Positions 1 through 14,400 of a stretch of DNA of 64,000 nt are shown in pieces (positions within the stretch are counted from its first letter, which is position 1; each line of letters begins with the position of its first letter). The position numbers and the translations under genes are program-made. The stretch is from Spirodela intermedia (lineage: Eukaryota > Streptophyta > Magnoliopsida > Alismatales > Araceae), in NCBI GenBank assembly GCA_902729315.2, contig LR746278.1, positions 3,977,501-4,041,500 on the forward strand, written 5' to 3'. A model generated the notes under the pieces. That model ran no database searches. It saw nothing but the letters and a program-made list of their open reading frames with translations, and was not told where the DNA came from.

Positions 1-403
1 TTTTAATAGAGATCAAAATAATGAAACTAATTTCGATAGTGAATGAATTTTATTGCTACATCAAATAGTTGGGATTTTTTGTTTCAAGATATAGGTGTTT
101 TCTTGAATGATGAAGGTTTTGAAAACTTTTAGTTTTTTTGGAATTGGACATGGAAATGGATTTTGCGTAGAAAGGCTTTAAGGCTTACAACTTGCCTCCT
201 GGCAATAAGTTTTGAGCATAGTTTTTTTTTCCCTTCAAAAGCATTTCAACATCAAATCGTTTGGTACATGGAAGAGGTGATGGTTCTTTTGTTGGAGTTT
301 TATCCTTGGTTTTTGAGCGAATACTGTGCTAGGTTATTATGTCCACCATTGGTGAAGTATCATGTTTCTGATTTGGATCCAAATGCAATTGTCTATCTTA
401 CAG
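1..403 (+). other. Intron of SEC31, left edge of window
   Basis: No coding sequence fitting SEC31 is visible here. The stretch is T-rich and ends in a pyrimidine-rich acceptor (CAG at 401-403) directly before the first recognisable exon. The short open frames in it look like chance. Confidence 0.7.
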
Positions 404-3400
404 TTTGCACAGAAAGAAGAGTGGACTGTCCTATGTGATGCTCTTGCGTCAAGATTACTGGCCTCTGGCAACACATTTGCTGCAACTCTGTGCTATATTT
501 GCTCTGGAAATCTCAAGAAAACTGTTGAAATTTGGTCATTCAGTCTGAAGTCCGAGCTTGGAGGCAAAACCTATGTAGACCTTCTCCAGGTATTTTTTTC
601 TGCCACGCACTGTTTTAGGTTTTTAATTGTTTAGCTTGTAGACTTAACTAGCACTTGCGTCATTGTAGGATTTGATGGAAAAGACAGTTGTGCTTTTCTT
701 GGCGACTGGTGGAAAGCAATTTAATTCCTCTTTGGCGAAGCTTGTGGAAAATTATGTTGAACTTCTAGCTAGTCAAGGGCTTCTAAATATAGCCATGGAG
801 TATTTAAGACTCTTGGGGTCAAAAGGGTTTTCTCAGGAGCTTGACATCTTGCAGGATCGAATAGCCGCCACAGTGGGAGCTGGTATGTTTATAAACACCA
901 TATTTTCGCTTTGTCTGTGACAAGTTGTGCCTTTAGGGCTATTGTTGGATAACACCATGCTGTTGTTATGTGAACCCGCAGTTGTCTGTTATTATATTTG
1001 GATTCAGACTCCGTGCCCAAAAAGTTGATTGTCGTAGGTTCCACCTTTAAATGTCTTGGCTTTTTTTCTGGAGGTAACTGAACTGTCTCTTTGATGTTTA
1101 GAACATAGAACACGAAATACCTCATTCCGAGTGCCCCCTTTTTTTCCTTGTAGTGAAGGAAAATGCTAGATAATTGGGGACTCTCTCTAATTATTGACCG
1201 CGCGCTTTTAATCCGCGCTTTTTAATTTTCACATTGTTTTCTACGTCGTGGTCCTCAACTAACATTGTGAGTGAAACGATGTAATGCAATTAGGTCATCT
1301 GTGACCTTGTTCGTGAAGGAAACAAATGTTTTGGAGTATGAGTCCAATAATCTCAGCTAGAGTCTAATAATGCATGCAAATCATGGATGTGCTGTGGGTG
1401 CAGGAATGTTCTAATTTAGCGTTCTGCAAATATACTTAAACATTGGTTTTTCTACTTACGTGAATTTTTCCCTGATAATCCATTTTTTATAAGAGCCAAA
1501 CTTAATGATGTATGAATTTTTCTGTAGTGAGCTTATTTTATGTTAGTTTCTTGAAACTGTTGTAATATCTGTTGGACACTATTCTAAGAAAAAATATCTG
1601 TCATCCCCACGGCTGCCATGCATTCAACATCTTTCTGATACTCATGCTCCTTTCAGAAAAACCAGCACCAAAGGCCTCATCTTCTGAGGCGGCTGTGGCA
1701 GAGCAACCTGTTTATGGTGTTGAGCAAGCAACTTTGGGTGCTGTTAATGGTTCTCTAAATTACTATCAGGTACTATCCCATGCGTATTTTGTTCTTTCTT
1801 CGGAAGATTTGGAATCATCCTACTTTTTTCTATGTCCCTCATTCAGAATAACTCCCAATCTTCGCAGCAACCTGGGATTTCTGGAAGTCCGTATGTTGAA
1901 AATTACCATCAACCCCTTGTATCTCCGTCTGGAGGATACCAACCTCCCCAGCAGAAGCAGCAGCCTGCTCAGTTTACTCCTGGGCCTCCCGCTCAGATGT
2001 TTGTTCCATCACAGTCTCAAATGATTCCTCAGGTGACGTTGCCTTTGTCTACTTAACGAATGCATTGTACTGAGGGCTCTCTTTATTTCGTTATATTGTG
2101 ACTAATGTTTGGTCCTCCACACATCACGTGATCTTTTGCTCATCTGCAGGTCCTGTGACACAGTTTTTGTTGCACTTAAGTTGATGATTAAGTAAAAACT
2201 AAACAATTTCTCGAAATCAAAGACCGTTTGATCTAGAATATCAGTCTTATGGTTGGGGTCATTTTTTTTCTATATTCACCTAAATTGAGGGATATGACTA
2301 GGTTAATAATGGCTTAAAATCCTACTTTTGATTCAGGGAAGTTTTCCACCTACTGGAGTAGCACAGCCTCCAGTGAAATTTTTTGTTCCTGCGGCGGCGC
2401 CTACTCTGAAGAACGTACACCAGTATCAGGCAAACACATTGGGTTCTCAGCTGTATCCGGTGCTTGTCATGACTTTCTTTTTTTATTCATTTAAATGCTA
2501 TTTTCAATTCTTAGATATATTAATTAGGTTTTCCTAATCTCATTAAAAGTTTCTTCTTTTATCATTTTTATTTCAGGGAGCTGGTGACGTCACATATCAA
2601 CCAGGAGGGGGCCTAGGACACACTTCCCTTGGTACTGGTCTACCCCATGAAGTCCCTAGCCAGAAGCCTCCCCAGTCCGTGGCAGCAAACCCACCACCCA
2701 GAAGCTTTACACCAGTAACCAATCCTGCCTTTATCCCACGACCCACTGGTGGTCTTCCTGTGCAACCATCGAGTCCTCGCACTCAGTCAGCACAACCTGC
2801 CGCCGCACCGCCAGCTTCACAGCCTACTGTTCAAACGGTCGATACATCCAACGTACCAGGTAATTCCCAGTTATTTCTCTTCTTTCCGGTGGTTGTGGTT
2901 ATATATTCATGCAAGAATTTCCATTGACTATGCAAGGAAAAATAAATGAATTAAAGTAATTTTTTAAAACAAATTGAAGATTAGTGTCGGGCGTGCTGAC
3001 TTTCGAGAGAGTTGATGGGATTGATGGTGGCGCCAAGTACTCATATTCTGAAACCAGCAATATATAGCTGTCTGTGCATTACTTGTTAAGAAGATGTGAA
3101 TCTTCCTGCGATCAGTACCCTTACCTTCTCCGGACATATGATTTCTCATCGTTCATTGAGTTTCAGGTGAGTTGAGGCCTGTGATCGCGACACTGACGAG
3201 GTTATATAATGAGACGTCGGAGGCTATCGGCGGGCCGCACGCAAATGCTTCCAAGAAGCGAGAGATAGAAGACAATTCGAGGAAGATTGGGTCCCTGTTT
3301 GCTAAGCTGAACAGCGGAGACATCTCTCCCAACGCTGCGTCCAAGCTTGTTCAGCTTTGCCAGGCTTTGGACTCCGGGGACTATGCGAGCGCCCTGCATA

Positions 3401-3573
3401 TCCAGGTATGATTGTTCTCTCCCCCATTGGAGCCATAGGGAACTTGTGGTATTGTGTACTGAATTCTTGGTGGTCAGGTGTTACTGACCACGAGTGACTG
3501 GGACGAGTGCAACTTCTGGCTCGCCGCCCTCAAGCGAATGATCAAGACGAGGCAGAGTGTGAGATTAAATTAG
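404..3573 (+). CDS. SEC31: Protein transport protein SEC31, C-terminal part (partial, 8 exons)
   Basis: SEC31 is the outer-cage subunit of the COPII coat that drives vesicle budding at ER exit sites, working with SEC13. I read exons 404-589, 669-882, 1657-1769, 1847-2032, 2337-2459, 2577-2859, 3167-3405 and 3478-3573. All have GT-AG borders and compatible phases, giving 479 residues plus TAG at 3571-3573. The first two exons hold the helical region after the WD40 propeller (FAQKEEWTVLCDALASRL, then DLMEKTVVLFLATGG). The middle exons are rich in Pro, Gln and Ser, as expected of the SEC31 linker that contacts SEC23. The last two form the conserved helical tail (ELRPVIATLTRLYNET ... WDECNFWLAALKRMIKTRQ). 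The N-terminal WD40 domain lies outside the window. No frame breaks are seen. Family assignment is from recall of plant SEC31 proteins. Whether it corresponds to SEC31A or SEC31B cannot be told. Confidence 0.93.
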
Positions 3574-5236
3574 ACTGGCGGCACACCCGAACTCTCACGC
3601 GCGGCAGCACCCTCTGAGGTGAGGAAATGGTGAAGAAAAAACGAACAGGGCGCGCCAGACCCAAATAGGTATTCTTTCTTTCTATAGATGGTTCTCTTCT
3701 CTCGTCTGTCCTCCGCGCCCCAGAGGGAGCGGGCCGGCCGCCTTCATAATCCAGTGGCCATTTGTCCTGGTCTGGTGTCTTGTTTGCTAACTCGTTTTGG
3801 TTTTTATGACGAAGTGAGCTGTATTATCCAGTTTTTTTTTTTTTTTTTTTTGAGTTGTAGACTGTGGAGATGTGCTCTATGTCCCCCCTCCCCCCAAAAG
3901 AGTTGAAATTAATTCGTCCTTTTTTTTTTTGGGTTGCTACTGTGGGCGGGGGCTCCCTAGGTAAGCCGGGTAATGTCAAGGCTCATCTGTCTGTGTCTGT
4001 GTTGCACTCCCCGGCAAATCCTTTAGTGAAGAAGACGAGGTGAAAGTTAGTCATTGCCCCAATCTTCTATATGGTTGGCTCTGATGTGATGCCATTTTTC
4101 AGTGCGAGATCTCGCCATCGACCTCTGACAGATACGATGGTGGGGAGGTAGCTAGGCAGGACTTTCATTCAGATGGAGTCGGGAAGGAGAGATTGAGATG
4201 GAGCTATGGGATATTGGTGACTCGGGATGTGAGGGCGAAAGAAAAAAGGATGGATGGATGGGATGAGAAAGAAAGAAAGAAAGGGAGGAAAAGTGTTGGG
4301 TTTCAGAACACGGTCTATCATGTTTGACAAATGTGGGTAAAAGGGTGATTTTATTCCCTTTTGACGCTTAATATCTATTTTTATTGAGACAGTTTTTAGA
4401 ACAACTTAAGTGTTCGGTTTCAGAAAACTTGGCCTATATAATGATGACAAAATGCAGAAAAATAGTAATTTTATTAATTTTGACGCTTCATATCACTTTC
4501 TATTGAAGCTTATCAAGTTCTTAGAAAATTGTTTAAAAATTTATTGCCACTATTTTTAATTAATTTTACTGATATATTATAAGTAATTTTGCGCGTATAT
4601 ATTAGATAGATAAATATTATTCATATCTGTCATTAATGACTATTGACATTTTTTGACTAAATATGTATTTCAAAGTAAAACTGAAGAATGTCTTGGGATT
4701 TCCACATACTATTCTTGTCTATGAACCAAGGGGCCATAATGTATGATAACGAGATAGATTAACGAGAACTTATGCCACTAGATGAAATGATAGCGAATTT
4801 ATCTCCTAAACGAATGGTTTACTACGTAGAGCTCAAACTAAGCGACCATCTGAATCGGTTCTCTCATAAACACATCTGGTGGACTTCCTTTCACTCATGT
4901 TGACAAGGTTACTAGGGTTTACATGCCGTACCCCACGGACAACACGACAGCCCTGCTGCACGTTTCCACCCATCTCTCTCGCTACTAAGGGTGTCATCAT
5001 TTGATCATCGGCCACGTCAGACCCACCGGAAATTCTGTGAGGATGTATGTTGGAGTGCGGCCTCAGGCTCTGAAGGTCGGTCCTAATAAGGAAAACTAAG
5101 ACTCCAACCAGAAATGGCCTTCAAGACTGATTCATTGCTGCTTATCATCGCTGCAAGAGGTTTGCTGAGATTAGGTCAGGTTTCTTGTATCCTGTTTAGA
5201 TCAATGCAGAAGGATCATCTAAGCCAATTGCAGAGT

Positions 5237-5287
<51 letters not shown>

Positions 5288-5437
5288 GTGTTTTCTTATT
5301 CTGTCAGCACATAACAAAGGGATCAAGCTGAGGAACATGCCAGTTAAGTTATTTAAGCAGTGGCCTCAGTAGCGAGGGCTCATCCAACATCAATGAGCCC
5401 ACCTCGCGGATCTGCTAGGGACGTTCCACCCAAAGTA
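3574..5437. other. Intergenic, between convergent SEC31 and POLH 3' ends
   Basis: This includes the SEC31 3' UTR (probably to about 3.9-4.0 kb, with long T runs at about 3831-3851 and 3921-3930), a purine-rich stretch at 4236-4290 and AT-rich DNA at 4320-4680. I see no gene. The small open frames lack any recognisable domain or splice pattern. Confidence 0.6.
5241..5284. repeat. (GA)22 microsatellite
   Basis: An uninterrupted GA dinucleotide run about 150 bp beyond the POLH stop codon, so probably in or near its 3' UTR. Confidence 0.97.
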
Positions 5438-8400
5438 CTACTTCTTGGCTGGTGAGAAGTAATGAGCAATGGTGGCACCAGCCCGCTTAGCCGGAGTTGG
5501 GCGTTTAAATGACTGGATCCACTCTTGTACCTCCTGCTGGATTTCTGGCGGAAGCTCGTTTATAGTAGAAGGATCGACATCCTCCGCGTTGAACCTCCAT
5601 GTTTCACTTCCCTGATCAGCTGGGTTTTCATTATTCGACCTTTCATCTTCCATTTTCTCCGCACATGAAAGCCTTTCCTTCTCTGATGAAGTTCATGCAC
5701 AGATCAAGACACAGGGAACAGATAAGATAAGCCGGAAATCTTCTTCTTCTTCTTCTTCTTCTTCTTCTTCTTCTTCTTCTTCATTTCTAATTTTTTTATG
5801 AAAAAATGTATAAGGGGACACACCTGATTGCGGACTGTTAGATACCACAGAGGAAGAGAAAGAAGAAAGACCACTCGGATGAAAATTTTTCATGATCGAA
5901 CATGTACCCTGCCACCATAGGTATGAGAACATTCTCAGATGGTACGCATAGGGAATGCCTGCTAACGTTCTTGAAGATGAATCATTTTAAGCACTCTCAA
6001 TTTTACATGATGTAAAAAAATCATAAAAATTTGAGAAATAATTCACGACCAATCTTCCAAGATGTCATGTCGTGCATATCTGGCATGGAAAATGCTCCGA
6101 CAAAAGTCAAAAGGGAACAATTATGACCCAAAACTTCTAAAGGCGGCAATTCCAAGTCCTAACTGATAGGGCGATTCGGATTTTATCTTCTACTTCTACA
6201 TATAAACTTTCAGGACTTCTTTGCGCGTTTCAGACAAAAAATATAAATTTCATTTCATCCAAAAAAACGAGCAATTATGAAAGACCATGGAAGCTCCAGG
6301 GTTCTAGAAGCTGGATGGCATATTGAAGAGCTACATCTTCATGAACTGGACAAGCACTTGCATCGAAATAAGAATAGAAAATTATTTTCACCAACTTGGA
6401 TCACAATCTGGAGTATTCTACATTCTAGCAAACTTATGTTCCAACTTTGATAGTATATTACCCATTATATCTAAATTACTGATAGAATGTCGAGAAACTG
6501 CTGATTGTTCATGAAGATTCAACAAAAATTCTTCATATGTGAAACTACAAATTTTTATAATGCCAGCACAGAAAGATGGCCCATTTTCTCAGCTAGAAGA
6601 GAAACAGTTTACAAATCCTGACAAAAATGGTATGTAATCACGGATATCTTAAAATCAACCCAATACCTTGTCTCTTTGTTTTGCCTTCGAAGTGTCAAAT
6701 CTCTTCGTCATCTGGAACAGATTGTGCGAATTATTATCTTCATCTTTATGATCGACTAGCCTAAGTTGATTTGGTTCGGAGCTACTTTCAGTTTCAGTAA
6801 TCTCCACATTTTTCTCTGCATGGGATTCTACATAAGTAGATTTAAAAATCTGTGAGCATCTGACGTACAATGACAGAACAAGATGGGCAGAACGAAAGTA
6901 TCTGAGACGTGGGGATGATGTAATGCAGATACATACCTGAAACGGAGAACGAGGAAGTGTCTTCAGTGGATCTATCAGACGCCCCGTTTGAAAAGGCAGA
7001 GGATTGATGATTCCCGTTAAAGTACCTTACAATTGAACTTGTTCCCTACAACCAATATGGAAGGATCAAACATAGGCACTCAACAATATCCAGTAGCCAT
7101 ACCACATTAATAATCCAGTAGCCATTCAATATAAAAATAATAACTTCACAGGTAAAAGGAGATGTCCTGATCCCAGGTACTATATTGTAACACCACTATA
7201 GTCGAGGTTGTATCAATTTCTACAATGCGGCGGCAATTGTTCATGCCGTAAGAGAGAGACAGACTCCAATTCGCTGTAGAAAGTGTAAAAATGCATAATT
7301 TTTAATCGCAATCAGTACTTGATTTAACGATGAATTGCGTACAACAAAACAGAAGATTAAGCAACTCTGACAAAGTTGCCTCATCCCCTTTTTAAATTAC
7401 TTACAAAATTTAGGGTCACCATTTAAATATAAATGACTACAGTTTTGGTTTTTGTTCACTAAAATGCAAAAAGAAAGGTTGCTCAAAGATCTTGCATGAT
7501 AAGAGTTTCTTGTGGTTCTTGTTTCCAGTATTCCTGTCAGAAATAAATCCTGTAATGATGTGACGACTGGAAAGAAAAATATTTGCGAAGGATACACAAT
7601 TTGAAAGAAAAGCTGTCAACTTTTATAAAAAACATCTGATGGATCAACAGAGTACTCATCCCTTCAAACAATATCGTCTTTAATAACTGTGAATGAATTA
7701 ATACACCAACAATTAAAATTTACGAACATGTTACCAACATCATATCGAATATTTCATCACGTATAGAATTCACGAAAAAGTTGTGATTACATTTATGAAG
7801 TTTTGGTGCAACAAGATGTTGTCGAACTTAAACTGCATCTAGGCCTCAGGAGTTTGAGACCATCTAGAGTTCTAGTACAAAAAGTAATTACTTATCGGGA
7901 TGATCGTTCAAACTACTAAAAACTAATTAAAATATTTATACAACACGAAACGTTGGAATTGATGAAATAATTACATTTATTTTTCAATCAAAACCACAGA
8001 CGTTAAGGTTCAACTTCAACTGGAATCGAAAATTGGCACAGATCTTATATAAGTTTCCAAATTACGTTGTTTAGAATCTTAAAGTCATCAAATTAATAAA
8101 CTTACAGCGGGTACAGGTAATATTTTACTGGCTGAAACCGTAAGAGAGGTTATTCCCCATTCATTACTTTGCAAATCCAAAAATTCACGAAGCCCAGATT
8201 CAAAAAGTTTCCAGGCGTCCTCCTGAATTTTTGCAGTCCCATATCGCAATGGGCATGATTTTGATGGAAATTTTCTGTTTGTCGGGACCTCACAAACCTA
8301 GAAGAGACAAAGATATTATCAATATTGGAAAAACATTTAACTACCAGTGATGGAAGCAAAAATGAAAAGGGAGTCTGAGCAGGATCCACAGGCTGTGAAA

Positions 8401-11400
8401 GACCTTGAATCCTTCTGCATGAAGGATCAGTGTATGAGCAACCCTTTTATTTTTCTCCAGGTCAGACTGAATTCTTTCACTCAGCTCTTCACATAGTCCG
8501 TTTAGCCAAGGTTTGACCTGGATAATCGACAGGGTAGATTTAACGAAAAACACTTAAAACTGTAAATGGACACAGAGAACATTATTTCATAACAAACCAG
8601 ATAATAATGCTTATAATCTATAGTTTATTTGGAAAGCGGTAAAACACCAGAAATCGAACCCATCAAGATTTTTGCATTCTGTTTATTTACTGGGCTCACG
8701 AATGGGCTGTTGGTCACATATAAAAAAATTATGCATGTCAATTTGTGGTACTGCACTTATGGTTTGGAACATACACCTATCTTCCACTTTTATAGTCTTT
8801 GCTAAACTAATCAGCATAAAGTGACTCCCCCAGTTCCTCTTCTTGTATATTAAGATGCACCCGGCATCACACCAGGGAGGTTCCATTAGATTCGCAGGAT
8901 AATGATTGATAGCTTACAATTGACAGTTATCACCATCATCATAATATTAGGAGGTTTGGCAACTTCTAAAAGTCTACCTCTACAAGAGTTCAATCACAAA
9001 AATATAAACTAGGATAAAACGAACAAGGGTCTTATATTATGTACCAGGACACTTAACTGTTAGGATGGACTAAACATATGCTTAGCTAGATTCACCAACT
9101 CATTGTAACTCATTCCAATCCGTTAGACTCACGTTATTTTTTTCCCAGCTTAGATCCTCGGTACATTTAAATCAACCAAGACTTCTGAAGGGACGAATTG
9201 TTTAAAGAAAGCTTTGTATGAAAAATGATAGGTAAAAGTCAAACTAGCCCAACAAATTACAAGTAGCAAATGGGTCAGAACACTATCTAGCTCAGACGTT
9301 GCACCTAAACGGATGATTAACACACAAATGTTCAACCATATTAGCAACATTATTAGATGGTATCTCTGAAACCCCTTCTTTCTTTACGTATCTAGTTGAA
9401 ATACTGCGTAAATACTACGTTAGCAGTTGGGGGTGAGTGTATCACGTGCTTCACTTAAAGAAGCACGTGAACATCACCTGTATGTCTTGGGATGTAAGGC
9501 TCTGTCTAGAACCTTCTCCCATGGGTCTGTTATAAATTACAGACCCCTGTCTCCAGTAAACTGATCTTGAACGAATTTTTCCTCATATGAGTGAATAGTT
9601 CCATTTTCCCCTTCCATGAGAAGGTCCATTGTTCTACAAGAAATGAAGGAACTCAAGGAAATTCAACATATCTCTATAGGGAAACCAAGTCTTTGAAGGT
9701 CTATTTCACCTATGGTTTCCAAAACACTACTTTGTGAATGACATTATCACTTAAAATTGATAATGAACTCAATATGAGTGTTATTTAACAGCTAGCTCAT
9801 CGTATTACAGAGTCTACCACAATAAATGTATTTATAATATGAGGGAGAAGTTGATGAGAAGCAAAGAGATCCTCAGCAAAGTTGTTGCACATTGACAAAC
9901 GATGTAAAGTCTGGCAAAGTTATGCAATTTTTTTTAAAGTTGTTGCCTCAATTTTTTATATTCGAAGAAAATCTGATCAAGAAACAGCCATGAACAACTC
10001 CCACACACAAGTTCAAAAAACGCAATTATGTAGTGACCACCAACTGGTCTTTACTTTTTTGAACGTTGTAAGAACAAGATTTAAACAATATTAAGTACTC
10101 TTTTAGCCAATAAAGAAAATAACACGCCTTCAGGGATATACCATGATATAGATTTTTTGGGTCACAACGTTGTTTCATATATTGGCAGCAGATAGGTTCT
10201 TCGACGTCAATTAGACCGGATTTGGGAGTTCAGGAAAATACATAGCTTTTCTTTGAAGTTCCACCTTGATAGGTTCAAATAGTTGGGTTAAAATATACCT
10301 CTGGGTATCTCCAATCTGAACAATTAAGCTCAATCACCAGAAAAATGTGATCCTTTCGCTACGGTGAATGAGATTATTAATGATAGTCATATTATCTCTA
10401 GTGTTTCTTGGTGCTGAGCTATTTCTCCACTAAAAAAAGGGAAGAATATGAAGGAATACCTAAAGCTTTACAGAGTGCGGATATACGCAAAGACCAATGA
10501 AAAAGTAAAGGAAACAGTTGGCTTTTACAAAATTACCCTATTGGCCTTTCCTCTGTCGGTGTAATGAGGAAGATAATCCCAATATGAAAAAAGGGAAGAT
10601 CACAATTTTTGTAGAGGGAGATAAAACTCTGTAAGAAATGATGAATGCTGTATAAGTGAGTGCAAGAGAAGACTACTTCTGTATATAAAGCAGAAGTCAA
10701 ACTCAACAGTTTAAATTGCACACATAAGTAATAGGTTTAAGGCATTGCGTAGAGCCTGTAAAGTAAGAAAAGGACAAATACTAACTAATCTCAAAATTTA
10801 AAGAAGAAATCTTACAGAGGTGAGCGTTCTTAACGCCTGCTGGCCTGGGAATGTCTTGCCACAACCATGACTTTTTGGAAGCAGACGACCCTCAACTTCA
10901 TCCCCACTTATACCACGTGCTATATTCCATAACCATGTACTGCAAGCAAAAAATTAACATGAAAAGTCAACCTAAAGGATAATTACGGTCACAAGAATTG
11001 TGATGATCATCATGTATCTCAATGGCATCACAACCATCTTCCTTATATTTCAAAGCAAACACATTCTGCATCAAAGTTAATATGAAATATCAGTTCATCT
11101 CTCGTCACTGAAGCATGCCTACCAAAATTAAATATTGCAATCAAATATGTTATCCAGTTGCCATGAAATAGGATAGAAATGGTTAGGTCATCTCATGATA
11201 TTTAACAAAGCTCTAAGGAACACCCAATGACAAACACGATTAAAAAAATCAAAACCTAGATCCCAAAAACAAGTTGAAGGTTTTTGCTCAACCTTGGGCA
11301 GTCATCATGATACGTGGAAAGCAATATCGTACGTTACTATGTACGTGCAAGGGAAATAAAACATTCACCATCATTAAACATTAAAAGAAAAGTTTTTGAG

Positions 11401-14400
11401 ACGCCCAAGGCATGCATATGTCATCCAGAAAAGGGAAGCTGACTACTTTTTTCTTAATACTAAATCGTACGTCCAAAGATGATGCTTTCCCAAAACAGAT
11501 GAAACAGATGTGTGATTTCTTCATATGATGCGATCGGGTGAAACAGACAAAGAAAGACAACATTAATGTAACAAAGAAGCATTTCATCCAAGAAAATAAT
11601 CAACACATATAGGGAAGGTGAACAAGTAGGTGAAATTTTGCAGTCTAAATTCAGTAGAAGAATAGAACTATAATAAACGGGTTCTACCTCTGTCTCTACT
11701 ATAGAATCAACTCAAAGGTTTTCGCTTCAACAACATTAATTTTGGGATGTCTTAACACTAGATGCTAATATAGATTTACAACTAAGTTCAAATGAAGTAC
11801 ATGAAGATTTTCTCTGGAAAACCATGGAAAAGACTTCAAGAGGATTTCTTTTGTCACGCCAATAAAACAAAATGTCACCAAAGCCTGCAGACACTCATGC
11901 CAATCTCACCATGACGTTACCAAACTCTTAAGTACACATTCATCCAAGACATGTACCAATGTGAGACTGTTAGCGAAAGAGAATAGCGGCATGGGCTGAT
12001 ACCCACATCCTAGATTATAACATATTGAGACCATATTTGTTAAGACATCAGGCGAGATCCATTAATCAGGCTACAAGTCCCCTTTGAGCAGAAGGAAAAA
12101 ATGGTGCCCTCATTACCCTATTAGAAGGAAAAAATGAGCCACTGTATATATTCTAAGTTCAGCTACTTTTCACATTTGGTTATTCTTTCATAAGTTTGGT
12201 TCCCCCGGCTCCTTTATTTACATACATTGAAATCCATTGCTAAATGTCTGTCAATGAGAAAATAAGTACGCTTTACACATTTTAAAATTCAAAAAGTACT
12301 TAAAACAAGTGGACTGATGATAGAGAATGAAAAAACCAATGAATAAACGAACACAGATGAAAGGATTATACTGAAAAAGAAAAAAGTGGAAAGTGACAGA
12401 CACTTGGCAAATAATATCAGATGTGTCCTCGCGTTTAAGCATATGGTCTATTACCATTAATCTTCAAGACGAATCCAACATAATTGCTCATGATTTAGTG
12501 CCAGTTGGCATTGTAATGAAGTGCGTTACGTGACATTGACAAATAAGAAAGAGGAATACACAAAGGAAATTTTGCTAAATACCCGGTGTTTCTCCCATAG
12601 TACTCTTGCAGCTTTTCTTCAGTAAAGTCTAATAAATTTCCGACAGTAGTCACACCAAGGTCTCTTTGCAAAGAGCTTCCCAGCTTTCCACCCAGCTGCT
12701 TCCTGATGAAGCATTACAAGTTTTCACAATGTGTATGGCATTTCTGAAGTTAGATGGAACTCAGCTCTTACACGAGTAAATATTTGAAACGATTAAGACG
12801 TCACAAGAGTAAATGTTCTTTCCTTAACTATTCTAAAACTCAAAACTAAATCATCCTAAATTGGATTTACATCTTGTTTATTGGCAAGGAAGCAAGCAAT
12901 TCTGTAACTGATGAAGATGGCACCACAGTTTGTTGCGCAGGTTTATGCATCCCGCTGGCAAGTTTTGCTAGCATCTGTAAAAAGTACGTACCATCTATGA
13001 GATAATTTTCAGATAGGAAAGGTGTTTTTTCTGGGAAATGCTAATTTTTTGACAGTGCAGTAAAATTTGGAATCTGAATGAATGAAACTGTAACACCATG
13101 GCACAGCATGAAAATCTCCCCCGCTACTATCAGCATGATCATTTCCCACCAACATCATCACAGAGGTAATCATCCACATTTAAGACAAATTTGTCAATGC
13201 ATATAGAACCACCTTTCACGCTTGTGAGTGAGATACCTTATTGTGAGCAATTCCAGCAGAACATGTAAACGAAGTTTTCTTCAATACATCCATCCGTAGC
13301 TGTGCAACAATAATAACCCCACAGGCAAGCAATTTATCTTGGTGATCAGCATCACTTCGACAAAGCCACTGCTTCACATATTCTCCCTGACTGCAAGGAT
13401 CCTGAAACAGAAAAGTACACAATTAAATTCCCTTCATGCAGAGAAAAAATTAACTAAACAGCAGCTCGTTCTGGAACTTCAGTTTGGAAAATCATCAGAT
13501 GCATAAGCAACAAATATCAGCTAGCACTAAAATGAGGAAAATCGTGCAGTAGGCGCCCCAGTTTTGTCGTTGACATTCCACTATTCTCTAATAGATATTG
13601 TACACGGTTAAGCCTCAGCAGAAGCATACAGATACATGAACATCAACATCAGGTATCAATTAGCTCCAGAAAACTCTCGTAAGCTTATGGATAAAGTAAG
13701 AAATATACGAAAAAACAATTCAAAGAGAGGAGGAAAGAGGGAAAAAAGGCAAAGTTAGTGAGACCACAGTGTCCCTTGGAGGTGCCAGCATCTACTGTTT
13801 ATCTGTCCTTTCCCATCCTTGTTCTTCTCCTCTATCTACTCACTCCAGTTGCACAAAGATAGTGGATTAATAGTCCCAGACTGGGACAAACTCAGTCAAG
13901 GGACAACAAATGGAACCAATAAGTCGTATCTGCAGTTTCCAACTGAATGAGATCGGATTTGGACATTAGAATTTTGCAATTTTGTTCCACAATGACCTAT
14001 TCAGTCTAGACTGGACAATCTTGGTGACTATGCTCAGAATCGATAGATTTATGACGTATGATGTTGAAAGAGCAACCGGAATGTATAATGCATAGAAAAA
14101 ATAACTAAGTAGAAAAATAGAAATAAAAAATCCCACAGAGAGAAAAACATTCATGCATTTCCTTGCCTCATGAAACAAGATAGAAGATAAATATGAAGAA
14201 TCAGGTAAAAGGCCATGGTAGCTCTATGCTTAATCAGATGTAGCATTAACGGGAAAAACAAGAGAATGCATAACAAAAGCAGAACTATTTAGTACATTAG
14301 ATTTATTCAGGTCTAATACCCACGCATATATTTCCATGGATGTGATATATGGTTAACCACTTGAGGAAGGAGCTATTTCTAAAAGATTTTAAATGAAACT

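Noticed and set aside
163-438. Open frame at the left edge of the window
   Set aside because: It overlaps the SEC31 intron and its acceptor; the product is Phe/Leu-rich with no family resemblance.
889-1125. Minus-strand frame inside SEC31
   Set aside because: Lies in a SEC31 intron, with no domain and no splice context.
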